From: Papio anubis
Lineage: Eukaryota > Chordata > Mammalia > Primates > Cercopithecidae
Direction of reading: 5' to 3'
Length of the DNA: 64,000 nucleotides
NCBI RefSeq assembly: GCF_008728515.1
Contig: NC_044981.1
Span: 113,823,702 to 113,887,701, forward strand
The notes beneath the pieces are model-generated. The model worked only from the letters and a program-made list of their open reading frames with translations, did no database searches and was not told the DNA's origin. Position numbers and translations under genes: made by a program. Positions 1-11,895 of this stretch are shown here, piece by piece; position 1 is the stretch's first letter; each line of letters begins with the position of its first letter.

Positions 1-567
1 ATGGAAAAAATTACATATCTAAGACAGACTCTTACCCGTATTGTTTCAATAACAGCATCAATTTATGAACAAAAAACAAGATGGGGAAAAGGTCAAAACA
101 GCAACTACCTCTCTCAAAATCAACCATTTCACAGAATGCTCATATTGATAAGAAAAACACTTCATTCTTAAACTGTCACGGTTTATGCTAGCCCTAAAGA
201 CTTTGCTTAGATCTTGAGAAATGTTTTTCCCTTTAACCTTTTTGATGAAATGGGTGGTTTTAAAGGCATGTTTTTAAAAAATAATATTGAGAGTTATGCA
301 TATTGAATTTTAATCACTCTGCTTCTCTGAGCTCGAGATCTAGACACTGAACAACTCTGGGAAGTTTATAGGTGGGCAGTTGGAAAGGTGACTATTTCCA
401 GCAAAACTAGAACATCTATAGCCTGCTTGTCCTCCACCTAAATTTCCCTGACCACAAGGTATCCTTTTCATCTTGAACGTATGCGTTTTCTCCCTGGAAC
501 TTTCTGGTTCTCCTCATTTAAAGCCAAGGCTAAGTTTTCTTTCTATGGGTTCCACAGTTGGGGTTAG
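1..567. other. Unassigned non-repeat sequence
   Basis: I see no recognisable repeat, RNA gene or convincing exon here. The sequence is moderately AT-rich and ends in a T/G-rich run that leads into the Alu at 568. Confidence 0.5.
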
Positions 568-885
568 TTTTGTTGTTGTTGTTTTTTGTTTGTTTTGTTT
601 TTTCAAATAGGGTCTCACTCTGTCACCCAGGCTGGAGTGCAGTGGCACGATCTCAGCTCACTGCAAGCTCTGCCTCTGGGGCTCAAGCGATCCTCCCAAC
701 TCAGCCTCCCAAGTAGCTGGGACCACAGGTGCATGCCACCATGCCTGGCTAATTTTTGTATATTTTGGAGAGACAGATTTCGCCATGTTGCCCAGGCTGG
801 TCTCCAACTCCCGAGCTCGAGCAATCCGCCTGCCTTGGCCTCACAAAGTGCTGAGATTACAGGCATGAGCCACTGTCCCTGGCCA
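568..885 (-). mobile_element. Alu, old (AluJ-like), antisense
   Basis: A T-rich tail (TTGTTGTTG and TTTG runs) is followed by a full dimeric Alu in reverse orientation, ending in the left-arm start CCTGGCC. Many substitutions from AluS/Y, including GGGGCTCAAGCGATCCTCC and TATTTTGGAGAGACAG, point to the old J class. The overlapping open frames on both strands are Alu read-through and not a gene. Confidence 0.9.
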
Positions 886-1849
886 GGTTCCCCAATTTTA
901 AAAAACATGCTTATACTATTTCACTATCATTGCAAATAACTGTTTCGTTATACCCTATGATACAATCTTCATAGTCCTCAATGAAACAGTGGAGAGAAGG
1001 TCATGAATGATCTGGTGCTTTTTCTGGGGAGGACAAGGGGTCAAGAATGATTCCATCAAGTGGTGTTGGATAAGGGAGCTCCTATACTTTCTTTTCTTGT
1101 TATTAATGATTTGAGATGAAGGCTTTTTCTGATCCTTTTCTACCAACTATTTGCTCTGACAGTTATGACAAATAAAAGATAGAAATACAATACTGTCTTG
1201 GCACTGCTTGCTAGTTTTAAGAAGCAAGTTGAAAAACAAATCAAAGAATATAACACTTTAGGAGTTTTGAGTCCTTACCTAAATATCAACTAAAACTCAT
1301 CTGACCGAGCTCCAAAGAGAAATTGACTACACTTCACTGCTGGGTATCCCAACTGTGATAAGGTATCGTATCATAAGGCTCATGCCACTGGATTTGCATT
1401 TTCTAATTCACTTTCCAATGCAAGATTACTTGGACTTCTGAAAATATTCCTCCAAACAACCAAATCACCATCAGGTTTATAACCAATTCAGTGTGCGATA
1501 GTCCTGACACCATCACCCACCCTAACATGGCAGTGCAGACCTGGGGATGCGCTGCACATGGTCATTTCACTCTATGGGATGCGGATCAGTTTTAGGTCTC
1601 TCTCAGCCACACCTTTAAATTACACTTGTGCTGTACTCAGATCCTAAGGGCTTCGTACTAAGACATGTAAATTATACCCATAAGCAAGATGTTCAGTTGA
1701 TAGTTTTTTTAAGGATTAAAAAAAATATGCAAACCAAAACTTGGCATCCCATTTTGGATAATTTCAATAAAGATCTCACAATATCCTCAGATACATCTCA
1801 GAGTCAGGAAGAATACATTTACGGTGTTTGGTCTAAAGTCAATTAAGAT
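886..1849. other. Unassigned non-repeat sequence
   Basis: No repeat family, RNA gene or exon structure is recognised. The longest frame is only 72 codons (1628-1846, plus) and has no recognisable product. Confidence 0.5.
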
Positions 1850-2112
1850 TCTTTTGGGAGGCGGAGGTGGGCAGATCACCTGAGGTCAGGAGTTCAAGAC
1901 CTGCCTGACCAACATGGCGAAACCCTGTCTCTACTGAAAATACAAAAATTTGCTGGGCATGGTGGTGCATGCCTGCAATACCAGCTACTTGGGCTGTTGA
2001 GGCAGGAGAATCGCTTGAATCCAGGAGGTGGAGGCTGCAATGAGCTGAGATTGCACCACTGCACTCCAGCCTGGGCAATAGAGCCAGATTCTGTCTCAAA
2101 TAAATAAATAAA
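1850..2112 (+). mobile_element. Alu (AluS-like), 5'-truncated
   Basis: It begins inside the left arm at TTTTGGGAGGCGGAGG and runs through both arms to a (AAAT)n tail at about 2101-2112. The first ~40 bases of a full Alu are missing. Scattered CpG losses fit an older S-type copy. Confidence 0.9.
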
Positions 2113-2288
2113 GTCAATTAATATTCTACCAAATGTATTTACAAGTATTAGACCCACTGCTTATCATCAGGGCAGGTAAATGAGTTTAACTGCAATGAGT
2201 TAAAACTGAATTGGAATCCACCCCTTACTAGTCCTATGACTTCGGGAAAATATTTAAGCAATCTGGGTCTCAGTTCCACTCCACCTAC

Positions 2289-2462
2289 TTTCTTTTTTTA
2301 TTTTTTTTTAAGAGACAGAGTTGTACTCTGTGCAGGCTGGAATGCAGTGGCACAATCATAGCTCTCTGCAGCCTTAAACTCCTTGAATCAAGCAATCTTC
2401 TTGCCTCAGCCTGCCGAGTAGCTGGGACCACATGCATGAGCCACCATACTCAGCTAGTTGTC
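2289..2462 (-). mobile_element. Alu right arm (old, J-like), antisense
   Basis: A T-rich start is followed by a single Alu arm (AGAGACAGAGTTGTACTCTG to CCACCATACTCAGCTAG) with heavy divergence. Only the right-arm half is present before the AluY at 2467, so it is either a truncated old Alu or a free-right-monomer-type copy. Confidence 0.75.
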
Positions 2463-2466
2463 CTTA

Positions 2467-2767
2467 TTTTTTTTTTTTTTTTTTGAGACGGAGTCTTGCT
2501 GTGTCGCCCAGGCTAGAGTGCAGTGGCGCCATCTCTGCTCACTGCAAGCTCCGCCTCCCGGGTTCACGCCATTCTCCTGCCTCGGACTCCCAAGTAGCTG
2601 GAACTATAGGCGCCCGCTACCACGCCCGGCAAATTTTTTTTTTGTATTTTAGTAGAGACGGGGTTTCTCCGTGTTAGCCAGGATGGTCTCGATCTCCTGA
2701 CCTCGTGATCCGCCCGTCTCGGCCTCCCAAAGTGCTGGGATTACAGGCGTGAGCCACCGCGCCTGGC
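2467..2767 (-). mobile_element. AluY, antisense, full length
   Basis: A poly-T head is followed by GAGACGGAGTCTTGCTGTG and a full dimeric Alu ending GAGCCACCGCGCCTGGC. Y-class markers are CAAGCTCCGCCTCCCGGG and GGTCTCGATCTCCTGACC. The flanks CTAGTTGTCCTT (before) and CTAGTTTTCCTT (after) look like a decayed target-site duplication. Confidence 0.93.
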
Positions 2768-3059
2768 TAGTTTTCCTTGTTTTTAAAATGGGGGATAGCA
2801 ATTGTTCTCATCTCCGAGGGTTATCATAGGATTATATGACTTATTTGTCAGGCACTTAGCACAGTGTCTTGCTTCCAATAAGCACTATATAAATGTCTGC
2901 TAAGTGAAAATAGAAAATACTCACAATAAATGGCACTCAGAAGGGATTCTATAAATGATAGCTAAATCTGAAGCCAATAGCAATAAAGACTTAATAAAAC
3001 AAAACTAAACTATAAGGCAAATTTCCTATAATAATAAAGTAAAAAGAATACTCGTCTGT

Positions 3060-3190
3060 GAGTCATGAAATGACTGTCCCAGTCACACATCCACCCTGTG
3101 GCTGTGGAAAAGACACTTCCTCTTTCTGCACCTGAATTTTTTCATCTGCAAAACGAGAGAACTGTACCGCAGTGACAGTAGCTTCCAGAT
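3060..3190 (+). repeat. MIR-like SINE fragment
   Basis: The pattern 'ctgtggctgtggaaaagacac' followed by 'tttcatctgcaaaacgag' follows the MIR core order (splice-like T-rich block, then CATCTGTAAAATG). It is heavily diverged, so the assignment is tentative. Confidence 0.5.
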
Positions 3191-3425
3191 GCTGGTATGT
3201 GGCTGCAAACCAGTCGACGCTGGTCCAGTCTGTGAGAAAAGAGAAAGCAAAGGGCACAAAGGGCAATGCGCTCATCTGCTTCCTAAAGTCATAATCATTT
3301 TAAAGGAGTTTCCTTCCAGATTGATTCCTCCCACCCTCCCTCTTTTCTTTCTTTTTCTTTCATCTTTCTTTTAATTTTCCTTTCTTTTCAATGTAAAAAT
3401 TTCCTTTCTTTTATGCAGCGGTGAT

Positions 3426-3745
3426 GAAAGCAGAATTTTACTGTGGTAAAATACATATAAAATTTACGATTTTTAAGTGGACAGTTCAGCAGCATTAAAT
3501 ACATTCACCATGTTGTGCAATCATCACCACTATCCATCTCCAGAACTTTCTCATTAGCCCAAACTGAAACTCTACACTTTACACAATAACTCCCCATTTC
3601 CTCCTCTCCCCTGTCTCTGGCAACTACCATTCTACTTTTGCTCCTATGAATTTGACTACTCTAGGTACTTCAAATGAGTGGAATTATAAAATATGTGTCT
3701 TTTTGCATCTTGCTCATTTCACTTAGCATAATTTCTTGATGGTAG
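3426..3745 (-). repeat. L1M (ancient LINE-1) 3' fragment, antisense
   Basis: Landmarks GTGGTAAAATACATATAAAA, TTAAGTGGACAGTTCAGCAG, CATCACCACTATCCATCTCC and TTTGACTACTCTAGGTACTT are in the order found in reverse-oriented mammalian L1M 3' ends. It is preceded by a T/C-rich run (3338-3400). No coding capacity remains. Confidence 0.75.
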
Positions 3746-3760
3746 AATTTTTAAAAATGT

Positions 3761-5190
3761 TTCTACTTGACAGTCCCCAAGTAATGCTCTTCCTAGTTTC
3801 TAATCCAAAAACCCACTGGACTCTAAGGTCTCATCTAGCACTAAGATTCCATATTTCTATGATCAAGGGCAGTGGTCACATTTTCAATGCATCGCGGCAC
3901 CCAACACATTATGGGTGAGTGCTCCCGAAAGGATACGATGCAGCAAGACCCTGGGACTGCTGCTCAGTCCAGTCATCTTTGTGGGGATAGAATTACATAG
4001 AATACGTGTTGGGTCTATCACTTCCCATATTAATTGCCATATCTCTTTTGTGCTCTAAACTAATTATACTATAAATGTAGAAACGAAAGGATAATGGAAA
4101 ATACAATTTTTGAATGCATGCATCATGTTGCCAGACAAAATCTGGCCCACTTGCCAAAAGCTGGCAAGAAATTGGTGGGTGTGGTTCAGTTTCCAGCAAA
4201 TTCTACAAAGCACCTCCTTATGTCTGACCTTTGAGCAATTCAGTAAGTCGCTCTATTAAGGGAACTATTTTAGGGAAGTATTGGTTTCTCCAATTACCTT
4301 AAAAATCACAGATCTCAGGTTTTGCTGTTTTTCACTCACCCAGCCTCATGGACAAGAGGCTTCAGGAGTTGTAGGCTTTCTGTGGCATTCATCATCCATC
4401 TTTTAAGTGTAGTGCCTGGTTTTTAAATGTTAACAGAGTGATATGTAAGTCTTTCCCCATGCTACTAACCCCAGGATGTTCTTGCACTTCAAGTCACAAA
4501 CTATGAAATTATTTTTTAAAACACCTTCCAAAATAATATTCCTTAGGTCAGCCCAAAGCAAGTAGAGACATACACAATGATGGGTGTGGTAAAATTGTTT
4601 TGTGTTTTGAGATTGAAGCTATGAGTAACTATCAGAAAGAAGAGGAATACAAAGAACAAAGTCTTAAAACAAGTGTTTCTGAATGTATAAAAATTAGCCC
4701 CCAATCATTCCAAACAAACCAAGGGTAAAAAGAAGGAGTAAGGACCAGGGGAACACAGTGGTCACAGGGAGAGGCTGCTGCAGAGTCCAGCAGAGAAACG
4801 ATGACCTCAAAAGGGCAGATAGAGATGGTGAGAGTGGGGTGGATTCGGGCTGGATTTTGGAAGCAGACTGAACAGCACAGAGAACACTTAATCCTTGTGT
4901 CTGGAATCTCACACAATATATAATTAGCCCATGTGTTCTCCCCACTTCACAATGATGCTCACACGTAGCTGAAGATATCTGCATTTTCCAGATAGGGAAC
5001 TTGGGCCTAGAGATGATCATTAGCACACAGGGTCCCTGCTCACATGGCTGTGTGGGAAAAGCAAGGCCAAAACCATATGCATGGTTACCAGTGGACCCAG
5101 ATGCAGAGGTGCTCGCCCATATAAAGATGTACGTTAAGACCTCTTTCCTCTAGCAATGTGAAACATGGTTAATCTTAAAGATAACTAAAA
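3761..5190. other. Unassigned non-repeat sequence
   Basis: No family is recognised in this 1.4 kb. Overlapping minus-strand frames at 4632-5026 (94 and 110 codons) are in different frames and have no recognisable domain, so I do not call a gene. Confidence 0.45.
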
Positions 5191-5262
5191 TCCATCCATC
5201 CATCCATCCATCCATCCATCCATCCATCCGTCCGTCCATCCATCCATCCATCCATCCATCCC
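5191..5262. repeat. (TCCA)n microsatellite
   Basis: About 18 tandem TCCA/CATC units are interrupted near the middle by two adjacent TCCG variants (around 5227-5235). It is a tetranucleotide repeat likely to vary in length. Confidence 0.97.
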
Positions 5263-5699
5263 AGGGCTTAACTTGAAATGTCCACTTTGTCCCTGGGTAC
5301 CCTCACCTAGATCTGGGGCACATCTCTTCTTAAATGAATTTTTCACTTATCCCAAGGAATTGGTGCCATTGTGGTTTTGGTAGGTTATATATATTTTGAG
5401 TAATTCCTGCTTATTCCCTCCCAAATAAATAGCATCTGCTTTCTAATTTTTAAGGAAGAGGCAAATCTGTTTTCAGCTGACTTATTCAAATGGAGCACTA
5501 AGGAAAAGTTAACCGCAATATACTACTGGTTATAAAATGTTATTGTAACATTAAATTGTTTCTAATGTTGATCTGATTAATTTAATGATTCGTTAAGACT
5601 TGAAAAGTGGCTGATGCTTAGTAGGTGGTCAGTAATGATTACTTAATGAATACTTTTGCTGTAAAGTTTAATAATAATAATAAACAATCATCATCATCG
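5263..5699. other. Unassigned AT-rich sequence
   Basis: Nothing recognisable apart from a short TAA/ATC-rich run (ATAATAATAATAA then ATCATCATC) around 5668-5698. Confidence 0.5.
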
Positions 5700-5925
5700 T
5701 TGCAAATACTTTTATTTACTTACTATGGGTCAGGAATTGCTCCAAGTGTTTTATGTGCATAAATTCATTTAGTCCTCTCTCCATTTTACAGGTGAGAAAA
5801 GTGAAACCAAGTGGTGCCAAGTAACCTGCCAAGGACGTAAATCTAGAAAGTGAGAGCCAAGAATTTTAACCCAGGCAATCTGGTTCCAGAGTCTGTGCTC
5901 TTAATAGCACATTATCTGCTTGTCT
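5700..5925 (-). repeat. MIR SINE, antisense
   Basis: The reverse MIR order is clear: TTTATTTACTTACTATGGGT, TTCATTTAGTCCTC, CCATTTTACAGGTGAG, a degenerate GCCAAGTAACCTGCC, then CCAGGCAATCTGGTTCCAGA. It is close to full length. Confidence 0.85.
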
Positions 5926-6157
5926 TTAGCGAATGAAACATACTTTCTAAAACCTAAGAAACATATGATAATTTAAATATTTTCCCAAAATATTATATTG
6001 CTATAACTAGCTCTGCATGCTTAATTTTTCCAGTAACATAATGGCATTATTAACTTATGATTTTGCTCTGTCTGTGCTCTTTCTACATATAATTCTTGAC
6101 CTCAAGTCAAGTATTAAAATAAAAACCAGTGAAAGAGCACAATTATAATGTTCTTTG

Positions 6158-6182
6158 TAAATAAATAAATAAATAAATAATA
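6158..6182. repeat. (AAAT)n microsatellite
   Basis: About six AAAT units in AT-rich DNA. No Alu body is attached. Confidence 0.9.
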
Positions 6183-6237
6183 AGACTAACAAAGTATTTA
6201 GGAGCATCCACCATCAGACCTAAGTTGAACAAATATG

Positions 6238-6322
6238 TAATTTGACAGATGTCATATATCTTGACATACATTTGACAAACATATATGTTTGACAGAAGTC
6301 AAATATGTTGACTTCTGTCAAA
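6238..6322. repeat. TTTGACA repeat cluster with a perfect hairpin
   Basis: Three TTTGACA motifs occur within about 60 bases. The last starts a perfect inverted repeat: TTTGACAGAAGTCAA (6288-6302), spacer ATATG, TTGACTTCTGTCAAA (6308-6322). The repeat could fold as a 15-bp stem with a 5-nt loop. No known miRNA or regulatory site is claimed. Confidence 0.9.
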
Positions 6323-9300
6323 TTACGTATAACTCAGAAGGGATTAAAATTCAGAAAGTGAATGGTTCAAATTCATTCTTAAACATATGGCAACACTTGA
6401 CAACCTCTATGAAAAAGCTTTTTTTCTCCAAAAAGAACAAATGAAAATAGATTGTTATAGGAAGAATTTCTTACTCTCCTTAATCCAATCACTTCAAAAA
6501 GTCATAAAAACAAAAACACACTTTTAAAAATACATGCTTGAGGGTAAAAATTCTCTACCATCTGTTTTAGTAAACCACATATGTTCATCTAAATATCAAG
6601 TCAAGGTTTTCTTTTAATGAATACAGAGTACACTCTAATTCACAATACGGTTTTTTTGTTGTTGGTTTTTGCGTGTTTTTTTTTACAAACTAGAATAATT
6701 TCAAAATTAAGAAAATGGTATCTATTAGGCTAAGAACTCTTCCTTTGGGCATAAAGGCAGCTGAGTCAGCTTCTGCTGAGCTCATGGCAATGTTACACCA
6801 ATATCTTGCTCTCTTGAGATGTGTATACCAGCAGATCCGTGGAAAGATGGATGGTCCCATAACGCATCACCAGGACTCCTTCCTGGGCAATTTCAGATGG
6901 CCTGTGAACTCCAGGAGGTGCTTGAGACTCAGGAAAGTAAAGATAATAAGCCATAAAGTATTTGCCAGCTATGCCAAGGTTTAGACTTCTCTTTAAGTGC
7001 CTACATGGCTCAAGTCCTAGGCTTAAAAATGTTTTGTATCTAATTTCAATGCTCTTTGGGTAAGTAGGCACCTACTGTTTAATTAACAATGTGCTCCTCC
7101 AAAGGGGATGCACCAAGGACCTGTGTTCCTATCTTTGCCACTACTGAAGCCAAACAAGCAATTTAAATACAGCCTGCCCAGCAAAATAACTTCAGGCTCC
7201 AACTGAAATAACAGAATGTGCTGGCCTACCATCAGGGGACATATTAGTCAGACTGCCAACCCACATCCCTCCCACTTTCGGTGTCCACTGCCTGTCTCAC
7301 AAGTCTAGAAAGGGGATGTGTCACCTTCCCCCCACCCCCATACCACGCCACAGGTAACCATGATTCAAGTGACCCAGGGAACTCTACTGACCAGATTCTG
7401 TACTAAGAAAATACCATCTATCCCCATCGAATTTGACTCAGCGGTAGTGAAAATAAATAATGAGTATACCTCCTAGCAAAAACTATCTCCCAGTAGCTCA
7501 CACCTCTTTAATGTATCAGTGATCTCTACTGATGATGGTGACTGGATGTGTCAGAATGGTATCCACCCCTCACAGAGGTGGATCTCCAAAGCTCTCCAAT
7601 AGCAGGCAGTTTCTTATACTGCACAGTCTAAGTCTTCAAAGAAGACTCTTGTTTTGCTGACCAAGTAGTGTATATTGGCTCTGAGCTTGTTGAGCAGGAG
7701 GCCAAGGAAATATCTCTTACTGTACCTGTACTGCACAATCACCTAGTCACTGGGACACAGATCTGAATCATTGGCCTGAATCATCTTCTTTTCAAAGCTA
7801 GATAACACCAGGGTTATCCAACACAATCCTGTGATTCAACCCTCAACATCTAGCTTCTCCAGACCATCTGAGCATGCTTCTTCAACATAACTTGAACTTA
7901 TATGAGTTGAAGTTCACGAAGTTAAATATACTCAGATGCTCCTAACAAGCCTAAGAGTTGAGTTGTAGTGGAAAAATTCTCAGAACATTAAGTGTATCTT
8001 CAAATTTTCCTGCTATTATTAGTCCTCCACTCTCATTTCCTTCCTCTATTTCAGCTTTTTCTGTTATCTCCTTATTATCAGTCAAAGCCATGCTCAGATT
8101 TCTAAGTCCTTTCTTTAAACCTAACATGAATTCCGTTTCTTGATTATTTATGAGTGACACGAAAATTGCTTTCAAATAGTGGAAGACTAGAAGTCTACCT
8201 GGAGGAGGAATAACATCAAATATCCTGCATCATCAACTGAAGGTGATTTTTCTCCTTTCATTCATTCTGCATCTAAAATTCTATAACAATCTCTTCTTAG
8301 TCTACAGAACACAAGATAAAATCCACCAGAGAGCAATGTTAACTGATACCCTAAACACGGGGGCTAATCTTTCTAACATATGAGGTAAGGTTTAAGAAAG
8401 CTATTATTTCCTACCCTTCCAAATTAAGGTCCACTGCTACCAATCCTAATATCACATTTCTTTTTCTGTGCTACCAACTTAATGATGAAAAGGAAATGTG
8501 AGTAACAGGATAAGGCAGCACCGGTAGGTAATAGATTAAGAAAGAAAATATAATCCTCCTCTAAGTTATGCTTATCACAAAAATGCACAGTTCCTCCGTG
8601 GCTTAAAACACAGGAGGGCAACTGTTCTCTGGAGGCAATCAGATTACTATTGATTTCAAGATCTGATGCTAGCTGGAGATATAAAAGGTATTCTTAGAGC
8701 AAAGGGCCGCAGATTAATTTATAGGTAACTGTTTTCTCAAAGGTAACTTTTATAATGTCAATGATAAACTTCCTTTCTTTCTAGTCTGCTTTATTAAGAT
8801 AAAAATCTTTCTAAATCATTCTTTCAGATTTTGTCATTAACCTTTGCGTAGTCTGAAAAGGCATGTAGTTATGCAAGAAAAGTACTCCAAAAATCAACAT
8901 TTCACGTGATATTTTACATTTTTCAACTAAAAGAATAGTCTCTGCCAACCCCCTCTTCTAAAACTAAAGGAAATTATCTCTACCTCTCTGGTGATGAAGA
9001 CAGATGTGGGGAAATACACCACTCTCCGTGTGTGTCCACATGTGCACATATACTCACTCACCCACAAATACAAACACACCCGAGTCATTTAAGAGCCAGG
9101 TAAGTAAGAGCTGGAAATACATTACATCAGCTCTATTAGCACTTTTTACTGGTTAGGTTATTTAATTTGTTTATTAATAAAAACAATTAAAATCTTATTT
9201 ATTCTTTACACACACACACAAATGTTTGCACTATCCATAATATATATAGTTTGCCTTTTCAAGTTCTTCCACTAAAATATTTGCTTTTGACGCAAAAGTA

Positions 9301-10099
9301 ATGTTTTATCCTTATTAACGATGCTTTACATTGGAGATCACAAACCCCCTCCCAAAATAAGGGAAATCAGGTTTGTTTGTATCATTGACGAAATGGCAAA
9401 TTACTCATATTCCCTGACAGAGATATTTCATACCTTATGGTTACTGAGGCTGTAGAAGTCAAAAAGCTGCCTTGAGACAATGCATGGGGCTTGGTTTTAC
9501 AGACTATGCAGAATACTATATTCTCTCTCTCTCAGTTCTCTTTCTATACATTCAGTCTCTTTCTCTCCTTACTTCAGTTTCATCTATCTTGCCAATTAAG
9601 AATTATTACATCTTTTTTTTCAAGTAGAGTCAGGGTCAGTGCATCAGAGCCAAGGAGGCAGCCCATAAGTGTGAGAATTGGGTGTACACTGAGGCTTAAG
9701 CAAAAAGTAAATATATTGACAATAACAGAGGTCCATTTCTTCTCAAAGAGGGAGTTACAAATATGGAAAGAGGAAAGACTAGAATAAACCTAGAGTGTTA
9801 GATTAGAATTGGAGTACCAATGTAAGCATAAGATTTTTCAAGGATAGACAGACATCTAGAAATTGATATAGACATGAGTGTGCAAGTGTATACGTTAAAA
9901 TATTTTTCTATTTCTGTTCCCTAATTCCTAGAAGCAGCGACCTTCCAGTAGCAATGTGCAAACCTGGCACCCAGATCTTGGTTAATAAACACTATTCTCT
10001 ACGAAAAAGAACCAGACAGCCTTAAAGAAATAGCTGATTACAGTGCAGGGAACATAAAAGGTGAGTCTGAAACATCCTGTTGTATCATAAAGTAAGGGA
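6323..10099. other. Long unassigned stretch, few or no recognisable repeats
   Basis: About 3.8 kb has no Alu, L1 or LTR that I can name, which is unusual for this window. It holds short AC runs (around 9210-9221), small frames of 60-98 codons with no recognisable product, and a consensus 5' splice-site-like motif CAG|GTAAGT at 9097-9105. Unique sequence or very old repeats are both possible. Confidence 0.45.
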
Positions 10100-11580
10100 T
10101 GACATGGACATGTAGAAAGAACACAAGACACAAGTTGATGAGATTCCCACTGGCCAAATCTGGGAAAACATGAGCATCAAAATAAATGCGGATAGTAATG
10201 GATTATAGACCATTAAATCAAGTAAGATGCCATGAACCTACACTGGTAAGGATAAATGAATGAATAATATGTAAACGGGGGAGAAAAACTTCTACTTCAC
10301 AGCAGAATACCAACTTATAAATCTACAAAGAATGAGAAGGTAGAAAATCACTATTTGGCAGCAATTTGGTAATAACAGCATCCATTTGGTAATAATGGAT
10401 TCTGACGAGAATCATCAATGGATGCTAAAATGAGTAGATAAAATTCTAATAAAGAATAGAATATTTACATAGTTTTTAGTGGCTCCTTATAAAATATTTA
10501 TTAACTACCTGTTAGTTACTAAGCACAAAATACTTGTTACTTGAATTTATAATGTAGAAACTTGGCAGATGCCATTTTATTGAAGTGATGAAAGTTAATA
10601 TCACCAGTGATAAGACAAGTTAGCCTCATGTACTTGCTAACATGATGCACTGAGAACTCAGCCTCCCTTCTGCATTATTTATTTCTACAAAAAAGACAGC
10701 ATAATTTGCATCTAACTATGAGGAAACATCCAACACTACCAAATTAAGAGACAAGGTAATTCTACAACATTATTGGCTTAGACTTAAAAAATATATATAC
10801 TACATGACAATTATATGTAATACATGATCCTGGATCAGATTGTGGATCTATACAAGACATTACTGGGATACTCAATGAAGTTCTTTTGTTTTTTGGTTTT
10901 TTTTTGAGAGAGAGCCTCGCTCTGTCGCCCAGGCTGGAGTGCAGTGGCGCAATCTCAGCTCACTGCAAGCTCCGCCTCCCACGTTCACGCCATTCTCCTG
11001 CCTCAGCCTCCCTAGTAGCTGGGACTACAGGCGCCTCCACCACGCCTGGCTAATTTTTGTGTGTGTGTTTTTAGTAGAAATGTGGTTTCACTGTGTTAGC
11101 CAGGATAGTCTCGATCTCCTGACCTCGTGATCCACCCACCTCGGCCTCCCAAAGTGCTGGGATTACAGGCGTGAGCCACCTCGCCCGGCCTGGGATAATC
11201 AATGAATTTTTAATGGGGTTTATGCATTCAATAGTAGAGTTATATCTAGGTTAATATCCTGTTGTTCTGTGGTTAGGTAAAAGAGAATCCTGAACCTTTT
11301 AGAAAACAGATTTTTAGAGGGAAAATAAGTTTTAGAGGTAAATGAGGCACTGTATCTACAACCAACTCTCATATAGCTCAGAAAATTAAATAATAATTAT
11401 ATACAGAAAGAGAATGTATGTATATGCACACATACACGTGTCTTGAGAGAGAGAAAACGAGTATGATTACCTTGAGTTTTGTGGCATCTGAGTGAGGGCA
11501 TATGGGAATTTTTTGTTATGTTCTTGCAATTTTTCCATAAGTTTGTAATTATTTCTGAATAAGTATATTTAAAGGAAAAA
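10100..11580 (+). repeat. L1M-like 3' region, split by AluY
   Basis: Phrases such as TGAGATTCCCACTGGCCAAA, ATACATGATCCTGGATCAGA, TTCTGTGGTTAGGTAAAAGA and CTTGCAATTTTTCCATAAGT occur in the order I associate with old L1M-type 3' regions. The AluY at 10882-11190 interrupts it. The exact subfamily is not assigned. Confidence 0.5.
10882..11190 (-). mobile_element. AluY, antisense, with target-site duplication
   Basis: A T-rich head and full Alu end in CTCGCCCGGCC. The flanks TGGGATACTCAATGAA (10864-10879) and TGGGATAATCAATGAA (11191-11206) match at 15 of 16 positions, fixing the insertion limits. Y-class markers CAAGCTCCGCC and CTCGATCTCCTGACCTCGTG are present. Confidence 0.95.
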
Positions 11581-11609
11581 GATTAGAGGATTTTAGTATG
11601 TCGGTATCT

Positions 11610-11895
11610 TCAAATGGTTGTCACTAAGCACTTACTGCATACCAGGCTCCGCAACACAAAGGAGCCAGACCTGACCTTTAGCTACCTAGAGGAACAGGGG
11701 AACACAGATGATACAATGTGAACAACCTGAGACTAAGCTGGCACCCAGAGGGAGAGTCCCCCACGGGCACAGATGGGCCTTCAGAGCATTCTAGAAAGAA
11801 ATAGCAGCTCCTGGAAAAAGCTGAAGGGTATAAACCCCAGAAGAGTTAGGAAATCAGAAGCAGAGTTTAGCGGAAGGAGGTGTAGATAATAAGGC
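11610..11895 (-). repeat. L2 LINE 3' fragment, antisense
   Basis: CACTAAGCACTTACTGCATACCAGGCTCC is a decayed L2 3' terminus in reverse orientation, followed by a diverged 'acagatgatacaatgtgaac' and 'cattctagaaagaaatagcag' in L2 order. Confidence 0.65.

Larger units (their letters stand above)
2212..2910 (+). repeat. MIR SINE split by two Alus
   Basis: The 5' part (2212-2288) has the MIR core pattern: TACTAGTCCTATGACTTCGG, then a degenerate 'gggtctcagttcc'. The 3' part resumes at about 2768 with AAAATGGGGGATAGCAATTG and ends with TGTCTTGCTTCCAATAAGCA. Together they rebuild one sense-strand MIR. The interior 2289-2767 is later Alu insertion. MIR predates placental radiation, so the order of events is clear. 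Confidence 0.75.

Noticed and set aside
586..939. 117-codon frame on the plus strand
   Set aside because: It is antisense Alu read-through (typical SVTQAGVQWHDLSSLQ-type peptide), like those at 2432, 14159, 18762, 41519, 48905 and 50520.
5191..5262. CRISPR-like array
   Set aside because: It is a simple tetranucleotide repeat without spacers, in a primate genome.
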